From UBA2883 sp964017965 (GTDB lineage Bacteria; Cyanobacteriota; Vampirovibrionia; Gastranaerophilales; Gastranaerophilaceae), in NCBI GenBank assembly GCA_964017965.1, contig CAXHNV010000006.1:1-64000 (forward strand): a DNA stretch of 64,000 nucleotides, read 5' to 3'. Position 1 is the first letter of the stretch. Each line of letters starts with the position of its first letter. The notes under the pieces are model-generated. The model was not told where the DNA came from, did no database searches, and saw only the letters and a program-made list of their open reading frames with translations. The translations under genes and the position numbers were made by a program. This document shows, one piece after another, positions 45,756-53,843 of the stretch.

Positions 45756-46153
45756 TGTTTTTTACGACCTTTTCTTGATTTTATTAAACGTACCATAAAA
45801 TTATAAGCACAATTTATACCGACAGAAACAAGACATACACCTAAAAGGACAGAAATAAACAGGTATACGAATAATCCGAATAAGTTTCCTGCTGATATAA
45901 AATGATATAAATCCAGTGCAAAAGTGCTGAAAGTAGTTAACCCGCCGGCTAAACCTATGGTTAATAAAGACTTCATACATTTACTAAAATTATTTATGTT
46001 ACGTCCGAACAGGTAAGCTGCAAAACCTATTATAAAACAGCCTGACATATTAACTAAAAATGTCGGGATATAAAAGGTTTCAAACTGAGAATACACGCAA
46101 TATCTCAATAACGCACCTATAGCACCGCCTATAAAAATACATAAAAGTTCCAT
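45752..46153 (-). CDS. crcB: Fluc fluoride channel subunit, second copy
   Basis: 133 aa from the ATG at 46153; an ORF start six codons earlier would lie within the -10 box. GGAIGALLRY, NMSGCFIIGF and GLTTFSTFALD match Fluc. The TATAAT box ends 6 nt before the ATG, so the mRNA is probably leaderless and cannot carry a fluoride riboswitch. Confidence 0.92.
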   Translation of the reverse strand: MELLCIFIGGAIGALLRYCVYSQFETFYIPTFLVNMSGCFIIGFAAYLFGRNINNFSKCMKSLLTIGLAGGLTTFSTFALDLYHFISAGNLFGLFVYLFISVLLGVCLVSVGINCAYNFMVRLIKSRKGRKKQ

Positions 46154-46159
46154 AGGTTT

Positions 46160-46185
46160 ATTATAGCACAATTTTGTTATAGAAT
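46160..46185. promoter_or_regulatory. Divergent leaderless promoters of crcB and mrnC
   Basis: Minus -10 TATAAT (46160-46165) is followed 6 nt later by the crcB ATG; plus -10 TAGAAT (46180-46185) is followed 6 nt later by the mrnC ATG at 46192. The two -10 boxes are 14 bp apart. With transcription starting about 7 nt after the -10, both mRNAs would begin at or near the AUG. Confidence 0.6.
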
Positions 46186-46191
46186 AAGAAT

Positions 46192-46557
46192 ATGGAGACT
46201 ATGAATTTAAGAAATTATGCGCATATAGGTGACGCCGTTTGGGAACTTTTTGTTCGTAAATACACTGTTTATAAGACACAGAATCTTAAACGACTTCATA
46301 AAATAACTACAGACAGGGTTAATTTAGGTTATCAAGCACAGTTATTGGATTTTTTAGAACCTTTGTTAACAGAAGAAGAATCTGATATTGCAAGACGAGC
46401 AAGAAACTGTCAGATTCCTGTAAGCCGCCGTCATAACCAGTTTGAATACCGTAAGTCTACAGCATTTGAAGCGCTTATCGGCTACTGGTATCTGGATAAC
46501 CCTGATAGATATGACGAAATTATTGAAAAAATAAAAGAGAACTTTTTTAACGAATAA
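46192..46557 (+). CDS. mrnC: Mini-ribonuclease III (23S rRNA maturation)
   Basis: 121 aa, a RNase III catalytic domain without the RNA-binding domain: AHIGDAVWELFVR (about 9-21) and STAFEALIGYWYL (about 93-105) hold the metal-binding acids. In other bacteria it trims 23S rRNA ends. A second ATG at 46201 follows a GGAG at only 3 nt; I prefer 46192 because of the leaderless promoter. It overlaps the convergent holB end by 11 bp. Confidence 0.87.
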   Translation: METMNLRNYAHIGDAVWELFVRKYTVYKTQNLKRLHKITTDRVNLGYQAQLLDFLEPLLTEEESDIARRARNCQIPVSRRHNQFEYRKSTAFEALIGYWYLDNPDRYDEIIEKIKENFFNE

Positions 46558-47386
46558 GCTTTAAGCATAACTCATCAAAGATAATTTCGGGTTTCATACC
46601 TATGTTAAATTCAGTTTTTGCTTGTTCAATAGATTTAATATCTTCAACAAATCTTGAAGGATTCGTGTTAGATTTCAAGACTGTTAATATATAGTTTTGC
46701 ATTTGTTCTAAAACAGTATTCACAGGGGTTTCAGCGCTTAAATCAATAAACTTTTGAGAGATATTAAACGCATCGGAACGTTGGAACTCCCAGTAGTTCT
46801 TAAATATGTTTTCTATCAAATTGTAAGAATATTCTTGTTTGATTTTTGTCGGTACAAAGAAACACTGACAACGAGAAACAATTGTTGAGATTAAATCGGA
46901 TTTATCTTGAGCTAAGAATATAAACGTAATATTTGGGCTCGGTTCTTCGATTGATTTAAGCAGAGAGTTTGCGGCAGCATCTTGCAGATTAAACTGATTT
47001 AATCCTTTGATGTTATCGTCATCATCTCTGTCACAGAATATGTACACACGGTGGTAATCTGATGTTGTAACAATCGCGTTACGTACCATTTCTGCCTGCT
47101 TTGTTGAAATAACGGTTTTAGAGGTATCGTCTTCAGGTTTGCTGTCTTTTCGAGAGATTGTAAGGACCGCAGGATGATTCCCCTCTCTTATCCATTTGCA
47201 ATTCAGACATTGACAGTTATCGGATTTGTCTCCGGTACAGTTTAGCAAACGTGCAATTTCAAGCGCAAGTGTGTATTGTGATTCAAGGTCGTTACCATAG
47301 AATAACAGGCTATGAGCCAGCTTTGAATTGGCTATACTATTCTCAAAAAAGTTGGTTAAAAACGGATATTTATCTGATAATAGCAT
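46547..47386 (-). CDS. holB: DNA polymerase III delta' subunit
   Basis: 279 aa. A zinc site with four cysteines (CTGD...CQCLNC, about 50-63) and the SRC motif in IVSRCQCF (about 172) are clamp-loader features; the Walker A site is degenerate, as is usual for delta'. It helps load the sliding clamp. It overlaps holA by 17 bp. Confidence 0.88.
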   Translation of the reverse strand: MLLSDKYPFLTNFFENSIANSKLAHSLLFYGNDLESQYTLALEIARLLNCTGDKSDNCQCLNCKWIREGNHPAVLTISRKDSKPEDDTSKTVISTKQAEMVRNAIVTTSDYHRVYIFCDRDDDDNIKGLNQFNLQDAAANSLLKSIEEPSPNITFIFLAQDKSDLISTIVSRCQCFFVPTKIKQEYSYNLIENIFKNYWEFQRSDAFNISQKFIDLSAETPVNTVLEQMQNYILTVLKSNTNPSRFVEDIKSIEQAKTEFNIGMKPEIIFDELCLKLIR

Positions 47387-48353
47387 TTTCCAACTCCTCT
47401 ATTACATCTATACTTTGACCTGTTTTAATCTTGTATTCAGCTTCTGTTAAGTGTTCACGCAAATCCACAAGAACTTTTGCCGGTGTATTCTTTAGTTTTT
47501 CCAAAGTTTTCTTTACAATGAATTCGTGCATTTTAGTTAGCTTTGAGAGTTCAAACGCAGACATATTTTTTGAATTTATTTTCAAAAGAATCCATTGTCT
47601 GAGCATAGTTTGTAACGGTGCTAATAATTCAAGCGGATGTTTTGTAACCAGGAGTTTTCGCATTTCTAAAAGCGCGTCACCTTTTTTGTTAGTGATAATG
47701 TAATCTGTTAGATTAAACAGGTCTTCATTCGAGATACAAATTTCTTTAATCATATCTTTGGTTATAGTTTTTTCAGGATAAGCAAGAAGTTCGAGCTTTC
47801 CAAGCTCTGTGTTAAACTGACGAAGGTTATTACCTATACTTTCTATCATACATAAAGCTACATCGTTTGGGACTTTTAGCCCTTTTTCTTTTGCAAACCT
47901 GTTTATCCACTCAATCAATTCTGCAGTTTTGTAAGTTGGTATTGTAGCAAACTCTTTTGTAGTGTATTTAGAAAGCGTTTTATAGATTTTACGACGAGAA
48001 TCCGGCTTTTTCTTTTTGTCGTCTTTTGAGAATTTAGCTACAAAGAAGATATCAACATTTTCAGAATTCGTTTCAAGAGCGTCAGCAATTTCTGTAATCT
48101 GATTATCTTCCAATGTTGCAGAAAGAAGGTTTGTGCAATTTATTACAATAACCATTTTACCAAACATCATAGGCTGTGTACGCAAGATAGGAATTAAATC
48201 AGCATATCCGATACCGTTTTTTTTATCTTTTTCATTGTAGGTATATTCAGCAAAATTCATCGCTGAGAAATTTTCATCAAGCGAAGATTTAGCTTTTTTA
48301 AGCTCTAAATCTATTAAATAATCCTCATCACCATAAAAAAACGATATACCCAT
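47370..48353 (-). CDS. holA: DNA polymerase III delta subunit
   Basis: 327 aa. N-terminal FFYGDEDYLIDLELKKAK, then a central domain and C-terminal LEKLKNTPAKVLVDLREHLTEAEYKIKTG, all typical of delta, which opens the sliding clamp. It is translationally coupled with holB by a 17-bp overlap, an uncommon but not unknown arrangement. Confidence 0.88.
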   Translation of the reverse strand: MGISFFYGDEDYLIDLELKKAKSSLDENFSAMNFAEYTYNEKDKKNGIGYADLIPILRTQPMMFGKMVIVINCTNLLSATLEDNQITEIADALETNSENVDIFFVAKFSKDDKKKKPDSRRKIYKTLSKYTTKEFATIPTYKTAELIEWINRFAKEKGLKVPNDVALCMIESIGNNLRQFNTELGKLELLAYPEKTITKDMIKEICISNEDLFNLTDYIITNKKGDALLEMRKLLVTKHPLELLAPLQTMLRQWILLKINSKNMSAFELSKLTKMHEFIVKKTLEKLKNTPAKVLVDLREHLTEAEYKIKTGQSIDVIEELENAIIR

Positions 48354-48380
48354 AGGAACATTATATAATAAATAAAACGA

Positions 48381-49031
48381 TTACTCTACAGTTTCAAAAA
48401 GTTCGGGTGCATCAGATTTCCTCACCGGAATATCCTGAATAAGTAACTCATCACCGTCAGCAATGATAATATTATCAAATGCAGCTTTAAGTTTATCTAA
48501 AGTGGTTACATCATGCACTTTAGGATGTCCGGGAAGCACAGAGAACTGGGTATTGATTGTCCATTCGTCGTCTTCAACAGAATAATGATAATTTGTTTCA
48601 GAATCTGCATAAGAATGGGTTTGGAAGATTGAAACAGATTTCAATTTTTCTAATAATTTATCTTTGATTTTATTAAACTGTGCTAAAGAACAAGTTGCGC
48701 GCGGCAGGTCTTTCCCGCCGATTACTAAGCCGCGCTCAGCATTTGGAGCTTTTTCAAACAAGTCTTCAACATTTTGTTCAGCGTTATCTAAGTTTTTTTG
48801 ACAATCATAGAAGTGGAATCCTACAACTTTTTCACCCGGTTCTACTATTCCACCTCCGGTACAAGTTCTCAGTTGAACGGAATAAAATTCATCACCGACT
48901 GTTGAACAAGGTTCCGGATTCCAATCCGGTACAAATCCATCTCCATTTAGACTTATCCTATCCTCAAAATCATCACAGGATACGAAATTTATTTTAGAAG
49001 TAAATGTTGTATTTGAATGGTAGATTTGCAT
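48381..49031 (-). CDS. Hypothetical protein, possible CheD/CNF-like deamidase fold
   Basis: 216 aa, no signal peptide. A Cys and His 16 residues apart, C57 in LRTCTGGGI and H73 in GFHFYD, followed by a RGLVIGGKDL segment, resemble the CheD/CNF layout (Cys near GS, then G-x-x-H, then a GGA loop). This is a pattern hint only. The N-terminus (NTTFTSKINFVS) is of a type seen in hypothetical proteins of this lineage. It lies 27 bp upstream of holA. An alternative is an unrelated beta-rich hypothetical. Confidence 0.45.
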   Translation of the reverse strand: MQIYHSNTTFTSKINFVSCDDFEDRISLNGDGFVPDWNPEPCSTVGDEFYSVQLRTCTGGGIVEPGEKVVGFHFYDCQKNLDNAEQNVEDLFEKAPNAERGLVIGGKDLPRATCSLAQFNKIKDKLLEKLKSVSIFQTHSYADSETNYHYSVEDDEWTINTQFSVLPGHPKVHDVTTLDKLKAAFDNIIIADGDELLIQDIPVRKSDAPELFETVE

Positions 49032-49039
49032 ACTTATAT

Positions 49040-49118
49040 AACAACCCTAAAATCAATAATTGCGTTTATTTTAAAATATCATTAACTTTTGTAAATAAAC
49101 AATCATTTTAGGGTTGTT
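49040..49118 (-). repeat. Long inverted repeat before the 48381-49031 gene
   Basis: AACAACCCTAAAAT (49040-49053) pairs with ATTTTAGGGTTGTT (49105-49118). An inner pair GTTTATT/AATAAAC strengthens it. On the minus strand one arm overlaps the only ribosome-site-like AGGG before the 49031 start, so the fold could hide it. Confidence 0.55.
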
Positions 49119-49228
49119 GAAATATGAAACATACACTATACTGAAAGTGGAGGAAATCACGGGGATATTTTACATTTACCACAGTCGTCAAAACGCATAA
49201 TTTTGTGTTGCCGCAAAATATTTTATAT

Positions 49229-49246
49229 TTTGTGAACAATTGTAAC
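49229..49246. promoter_or_regulatory. HLR1-like site, copy 4 (one mismatch)
   Basis: Minus strand GTTACAAT-TG-TTCACAAA; one base differs from consensus in the second half-site (TTCACA for TTTACA). It lies 38 bp before the shared 16-mer promoter element at 49284-49299. Confidence 0.4.
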
Positions 49247-49283
49247 AATATATACTCATTATGCAATTTGTATATCTAAATTT

Positions 49284-49299
49284 ACTTTATATATACATA
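49284..49299 (+). promoter_or_regulatory. Shared promoter-core element, copy B
   Basis: ACTTTATATATACATA, identical to 38603-38618. It precedes a 100-nt stretch that ends in a terminator and lacks a reading frame, so it could drive a small RNA. Confidence 0.45.
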
Positions 49300-49302
49300 A
49301 GA

Positions 49303-49402
49303 CGATATTAAAAACCTTTCATACACAACCTACACACACTAACCTTCTACACGAGGAATTACACAAAAAATTCCAAACACTCATTTCTTGAGTGTTTTTT
49401 TT
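49303..49402 (+). ncRNA. Candidate small RNA upstream of clpP
   Basis: Between the promoter-like element and the terminator there is a C/A-rich stretch without an ORF. It contains CCTTCTACA (49343-49351), complementary to TGTAGAAGG (49436-49444), the clpP ribosome-binding region, and a GGAATT/AATTCC mini-hairpin. It could end as a free RNA that binds ribosome sites, or on read-through fold back onto clpP. Boundaries are approximate. Confidence 0.4.
49375..49402 (+). terminator. Intrinsic terminator
   Basis: AAACACTCA-TTTCT-TGAGTGTTT stem followed by T8. It lies before the clpP promoter, ending the candidate small RNA. The clpP -10 is TATAAT at 49414-49419. Confidence 0.85.
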
Positions 49403-49452
49403 GCTGTTTGTATTATAATAAGTGTAATCAAATGATGTAGAAGGAGAAATTT

Positions 49453-50064
49453 ATGAGCGACTATTCTAAAATATTAAGTTACGTTCCGACTGTAATTGAA
49501 TCATCATCAAGAGGAGAACGTTCTTTTGATATTTTTTCAAGATTGTTAAGAGAAAGAATCATATTTTTAGGCACAGAAATCAACGATGAAGTTGCCAATG
49601 CTGTAGTTGCTCAGTTATTGTTATTAGACAGTGAAAACCCTGAAAAAGATATTATGTTATACATCAACAGCCCTGGTGGTGTAATTACTGCAGGTATGGC
49701 GATTTATGACACAATGAACCTAATCAAATCTGATGTATCAACTATCTGTTTAGGTGAAGCGGCAAGCATGGGTTCATTCTTGTTATCATCAGGTACAAAA
49801 GGTAAAAGATTATCATTACCTAGTGCAAGAATCATGATTCACCAACCTTTAGGCGGTGCTCAAGGTCAAGCTACAGATATTGAACTTGAAGCAAAAGAAA
49901 TCCTTCGTATGAAAGATCAACTTACAAGAATCTTAGCTGAAAACTCAGGACAAGACCTTGAAAAAGTTCAAAAAGACTGTGAAAGAGACTATTACATGTC
50001 TGCAGCTCAAGCTGTTGAATACGGTCTTATTGACAAAGTTATCACCGCAGAAGATTTAAAATAA
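49453..50064 (+). CDS. clpP: ATP-dependent Clp protease proteolytic subunit
   Basis: 203 aa, full length. Catalytic triad S105 (EAASMGSFLL), H130 (IMIHQP), D179 (ERDYYMSA). ClpP forms the two-ring chamber that degrades proteins delivered by ClpX or ClpA/C. It is preceded by AGAAGGAG and has its own promoter. No clpX is adjacent. Confidence 0.97.
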   Translation: MSDYSKILSYVPTVIESSSRGERSFDIFSRLLRERIIFLGTEINDEVANAVVAQLLLLDSENPEKDIMLYINSPGGVITAGMAIYDTMNLIKSDVSTICLGEAASMGSFLLSSGTKGKRLSLPSARIMIHQPLGGAQGQATDIELEAKEILRMKDQLTRILAENSGQDLEKVQKDCERDYYMSAAQAVEYGLIDKVITAEDLK

Positions 50065-50101
50065 TTAGCAAAAAATTATTTTCACGTACATTCTATAAAT
50101 A

Positions 50102-50947
50102 ATGAATATCATTAGTGGAATGAACCGTTTTTTAGAATCGAAAGCAACAGCAGCAACTGTATTTGGAGTTACAGGGCTGAGTAAGCTTGCTTCTGATTAT
50201 AAAGCTGCACCGGAAGACAAGAAGAATTTTACACTGGCACATGATTCAATTGTATTGGGAGCTTCTGCACTTGGGGTTGTAGGATATAGTGTTCTTTCTA
50301 AAAAAGCTGTAAAAAATAAATTCGTTACAAAACACCTGAACGCTTTAAAAACCGGTTTAAAAGATAAAGTATCCTCAAAACATGCTGTCAAAACACTCAG
50401 TCACACTTATGAGGTGGCAAAACGTTGTCTTGATAATACTCTTATGTTAGGAACCGGTATACTTGGTGCTATTGGAGCTGATTACGGTATTCATGCGATG
50501 AGGCTTGATAAAAAATTAAAACCAAAACCTATAACTTCTACAGAAGACGAATCATTTAATAAAATTTACGATGCTAAAAACAAGATTATTAATACATTCA
50601 AAGAAAGCAGTCTCAATAAAAACCTTGAAGAAACGGTCGGAACAGAGATAAAAAGTAACATGTATAACAGAGTGTTTGATTTTCCGGCAATGAAAATGTT
50701 TGCTACCAGCATGGTAGGTATGCAGGGGTTTGAAGTTATCGAAGAAAAAACACTTAAGAAAAAAATGAAACATGCTACAAAATGCCTTATAGCAAACTCC
50801 GTTGTACCAATATTCTTCTTATCTACGGCTTCTACTTTAACAAAAAATATGAACAACGCATTGAGGTTACCTATAACCTTTGCAACAATGATATTCGGTA
50901 CAATGTACACCAACAAATTTATAGACAAACATCAATATAAACTTTAA
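50102..50947 (+). CDS. Membrane-associated hypothetical protein
   Basis: 281 aa, basic. Hydrophobic segments near 15-30, 48-65, 112-130 and 228-275 suggest up to four or five membrane passes, with a Lys-rich loop between about 130 and 215. No recognised domain. The start overlaps no good ribosome site (AAATA before ATG). It lies 37 bp after clpP. Function unknown; perhaps lineage-specific. Confidence 0.6.
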   Translation: MNIISGMNRFLESKATAATVFGVTGLSKLASDYKAAPEDKKNFTLAHDSIVLGASALGVVGYSVLSKKAVKNKFVTKHLNALKTGLKDKVSSKHAVKTLSHTYEVAKRCLDNTLMLGTGILGAIGADYGIHAMRLDKKLKPKPITSTEDESFNKIYDAKNKIINTFKESSLNKNLEETVGTEIKSNMYNRVFDFPAMKMFATSMVGMQGFEVIEEKTLKKKMKHATKCLIANSVVPIFFLSTASTLTKNMNNALRLPITFATMIFGTMYTNKFIDKHQYKL

Positions 50948-51016
50948 ATATTGTAACAAAAAATGTTTATTTTAATTTAATTTTGATATACTGGATAAAG
51001 AAAAAAGGAACAAAAA

Positions 51017-51883
51017 ATGCCTGATTATACAAAGATAACAACAAAAACAAATCAAAACCAACAAAACAAAGGTTATTCGACCATTCCAAGCACCAAGTGC
51101 GAGAGAATAGAGCATAATTTATTCTATATATTTGAAACAGAAATGCAATCAAGCGATTCAATAATAATTTCTTACAAACCGGAAGTTATCAAAAGAATCG
51201 CTTCTTTTATGTCACGCAAGATTAAACGTTCAGCGTCAATAGGTATTGCGGGAGAAACAGCAAGCGGCAAATCTACAATTACTCTTGATATTATTGAAAC
51301 AATCAATGCGTTTGCAACTGAATATGACAGTGAAAACGTTATTACGAGAGTAAATACAGATGATTATTATTATGACCGCTCAGATATGGTTAAAAAAGCG
51401 GGAAGCTTTGCAGAGTTTGCAAAGAACTATGATTTAGATGTTCCTCAAGCATTAGAGTTAGAGCTTATGAACGAACATATCAAACAATTGCTTAACGGCA
51501 AAGAAGTTATGCTTCCTAAATATGACATGAGCGGAACAGCTATAAGACATGATAACCATACACTTGCAAAACCTTCAGCTATTATTATCTCTGAGGGTTT
51601 ATTTACACTTACAGATAAGATTCACGACGCATTTGATTTTAAAATATACGTTGATGTACGTGAACATATCCAGAAAGAAAGATTTTATATCCGTGCAAAA
51701 GAACGTGATTTAGGTTCTTCAGCTGATTCAATATACAAAAACGCATCAGAAAAAGCGGATATTTATATAAGACCTTGTAAAGAGAATGCAGATATTGTTT
51801 TATCAGGTGAAGCAGATAGAGCAAGATATAAGCATTTCTTAAACAAGATAATAGCAATTGTTCAAAATGAGTACTTTATCTAA
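51017..51883 (+). CDS. Uridine-kinase-like P-loop phosphotransferase
   Basis: 288 aa. Walker A GETASGKST (79-87) in GIAGETASGKSTITLD, then NTDDYYYDRSD (the PRK/UDK substrate loop) and LDVPQALELELMNEHI, and a ISEGLFTL strand. The UDK/PRK family phosphorylates uridine/cytidine or similar. About 65 extra N-terminal residues precede the core. udp at 33116 is a salvage gene in the same window. AAAGGA ribosome site. Confidence 0.8.
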   Translation: MPDYTKITTKTNQNQQNKGYSTIPSTKCERIEHNLFYIFETEMQSSDSIIISYKPEVIKRIASFMSRKIKRSASIGIAGETASGKSTITLDIIETINAFATEYDSENVITRVNTDDYYYDRSDMVKKAGSFAEFAKNYDLDVPQALELELMNEHIKQLLNGKEVMLPKYDMSGTAIRHDNHTLAKPSAIIISEGLFTLTDKIHDAFDFKIYVDVREHIQKERFYIRAKERDLGSSADSIYKNASEKADIYIRPCKENADIVLSGEADRARYKHFLNKIIAIVQNEYFI

Positions 51884-51892
51884 AAAGGCAAC

Positions 51893-51927
51893 AAAAAGGG
51901 CGATGACATAATGTCATCGCCCTTTTT
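51893..51927. terminator. Bidirectional intrinsic terminator
   Basis: Near-perfect 17-bp palindrome AAAAAGGGCGATGACAT / ATGTCATCGCCCTTTTT. It separates the uridine-kinase-like gene (plus) from the portal gene (minus). Confidence 0.9.
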
Positions 51928-51929
51928 AA

Positions 51930-53660
51930 TTATTCTGATTGTTCTGTATTATTTAAGAATCTTTCAGGGTTTTCAACGCCTTTTTGTTCAAAATACCACA
52001 AGAATATTTCTTGTATATTCAACGGTATAAGGCTTGAGAACTTTTCTACAGATTGAACCAACATATCAGCGTTATTGTATTTTTCACTAAGTACATTTCT
52101 ATCTGAGTATGAGTATTTGTAATCTGCTTGTCTTACTGAATCATCAATAACGATTTCTTCGGACATATTGTCTTTATTAACGTAAACAACTTCACGACCC
52201 ATTTTGAAGTTCGCAGCAAGCTTTGCAACATTTTGGATTGCCGGCACAATAAAGTACTGATTTATTATATCCAACATCATTGATAAACGGGTTAATTGAC
52301 CTTGAGTTTTAGTATTAATTTCTGTCGCTGTTTTAGAAATATTCTCTTGAGTACCAATCATACTAGGGAATATCCCTGAAACTTCACACATAAGGCTATC
52401 GATAAACTCAATATCGTTTAAGAATATTTTAGTATCAAAGCTCAATTGTTTGAAAGCATCTGTTGATGTCAAGTTATCTCCGTACTCGATAATTTTACCC
52501 GGATAAAGAGCTATCTCATCATCTTCAAAGAATCCTTCCGGAGCTAAAAGCGGTGGATTTTCAGACAAATATTGCATGTTTATTGTTTTATTCAAGAACT
52601 CTTCCTGAGTATGTGCAAGGGAGAGAACACTATAGATAGGGCTTATACCCCGTTTTGTAGACGGATCTGTAATAAATGCACCATAGCTAAACGGATTGAT
52701 AACACCTACATTCTTTTCAAACAATACGAGATATTTTCTTGCAACAACAACCGCGTGCCAATTTTTCAGCACTTCACCGGAATCCAATTTAAAATCACCC
52801 CAGTGCTCTAATACTTCAACGGTTGAGCCGTTTACAACCTCAGACTTCAAATCTTTTCTTGAATTAGCTGGTATAGTTTCATTTTTCAATAATTCAGAGA
52901 TATTTTTTGCAGTTTCTTTATCAATAGAATAGAATTTATTATTTATAATACTATCAGGCGTTTTGAAGGTACGATAAACTTTAGGACAGCTGTCCCAATC
53001 ATCCAATTGAGAAGAATCAAAGACCAAATCCTCAGGACATACAGGATAAATATATGGATTATCATATACAGTTCTTGTATCAACCCAGAAACTCTTACCG
53101 TTTTTTATCGCATCTAATATAGCAGGTAACTTTTGAACATCATTTGAGAACAGGTTTTTAAAAAATTCTATTGGACGTCTATACTCTTCTGATTTCTTTT
53201 TCCAGGCAGTGTATGATATCAATTCACCATATAAAAGAGCGTTATCAATAACTGTATCACAGGTTTTTTGAAACTCCATTTTTTCAAGCATATCAACAAG
53301 AACAGCTTTTTGTTTGTTTGAATTATTATCTGATTCGTGGTTTTCACCAGATACATCAAACATATTGTTTATATTGGCGTAAATATTACGCCAGATGAAT
53401 GCTTTAAGCGTTTGATAAAACATAAAACACTTACACATTCTGACTTTTGATTTCCATTCTTCATTCTTATCAGAAGAATGATTAAAAGATTTTTTAAAAA
53501 AGATTTCATCGATTACAGAATTCGATTGAGAAAGATTTGTTGCTCTCGCGTCATCATAACGGGTATAATCAGCAACAATTTTATTCACAACCTCTTCGTT
53601 TGAAAAACTTTTTTTAAGTTTCGTATTGTTCATATTTTCTACAGAAACCTCAAATGACAT
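51930..53660 (-). CDS. Phage portal protein (T7-like head-tail connector)
   Basis: 576 aa from the ATG at 53660 (AAAGGAG site). Signatures of short-tailed-phage portals: QYLSENPPLLAPEGFF (about 370), PGKIIEYGD, then SGIFPSMIGTQ and KTATEINTKTQGQLTRLSMM (about 450-480). The portal dodecamer is the DNA gate and nucleates head assembly. The next gene in T7 order, the scaffold, is 6.7 kb away at 44614-45192, across nine chromosomal genes. Confidence 0.85.
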   Translation of the reverse strand: MSFEVSVENMNNTKLKKSFSNEEVVNKIVADYTRYDDARATNLSQSNSVIDEIFFKKSFNHSSDKNEEWKSKVRMCKCFMFYQTLKAFIWRNIYANINNMFDVSGENHESDNNSNKQKAVLVDMLEKMEFQKTCDTVIDNALLYGELISYTAWKKKSEEYRRPIEFFKNLFSNDVQKLPAILDAIKNGKSFWVDTRTVYDNPYIYPVCPEDLVFDSSQLDDWDSCPKVYRTFKTPDSIINNKFYSIDKETAKNISELLKNETIPANSRKDLKSEVVNGSTVEVLEHWGDFKLDSGEVLKNWHAVVVARKYLVLFEKNVGVINPFSYGAFITDPSTKRGISPIYSVLSLAHTQEEFLNKTINMQYLSENPPLLAPEGFFEDDEIALYPGKIIEYGDNLTSTDAFKQLSFDTKIFLNDIEFIDSLMCEVSGIFPSMIGTQENISKTATEINTKTQGQLTRLSMMLDIINQYFIVPAIQNVAKLAANFKMGREVVYVNKDNMSEEIVIDDSVRQADYKYSYSDRNVLSEKYNNADMLVQSVEKFSSLIPLNIQEIFLWYFEQKGVENPERFLNNTEQSE

Positions 53661-53692
53661 AAATACTCCTTTCAATAAATGTACTTAATAAA

Positions 53693-53718
53693 AGTGGGTT
53701 AAATAGGTTCAACCCACT
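53693..53718 (-). other. Leader hairpin before the portal gene
   Basis: AGTGGGTT (53693-53700) and AACCCACT (53711-53718) enclose a 10-nt loop, 33 nt before the portal start. No U run on the minus strand. Like the hairpins at 43109 and 45223 it may be a processing site in the virion mRNA. Confidence 0.55.
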
Positions 53719-53843
53719 AAATAGATAGGTAAATATATGTTTATGTGAAAAATTTACTAAAAAAAAGGATTATCGAGAGAGAAACAAAAAAATAGGGGGA
53801 AGATAATCCCATAAAAACATATTTAAGTGTAAGGAACTAACTA

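Noticed and set aside
46154..46191. Fluoride riboswitch upstream of the crcB pair
   Set aside because: The -10 box ends 6 nt before the ATG; there is no leader to hold a riboswitch.
49119..49228. Short ORF starting ATGAAACATACAC in the gap before clpP
   Set aside because: Stops after a few codons; no longer frame found.
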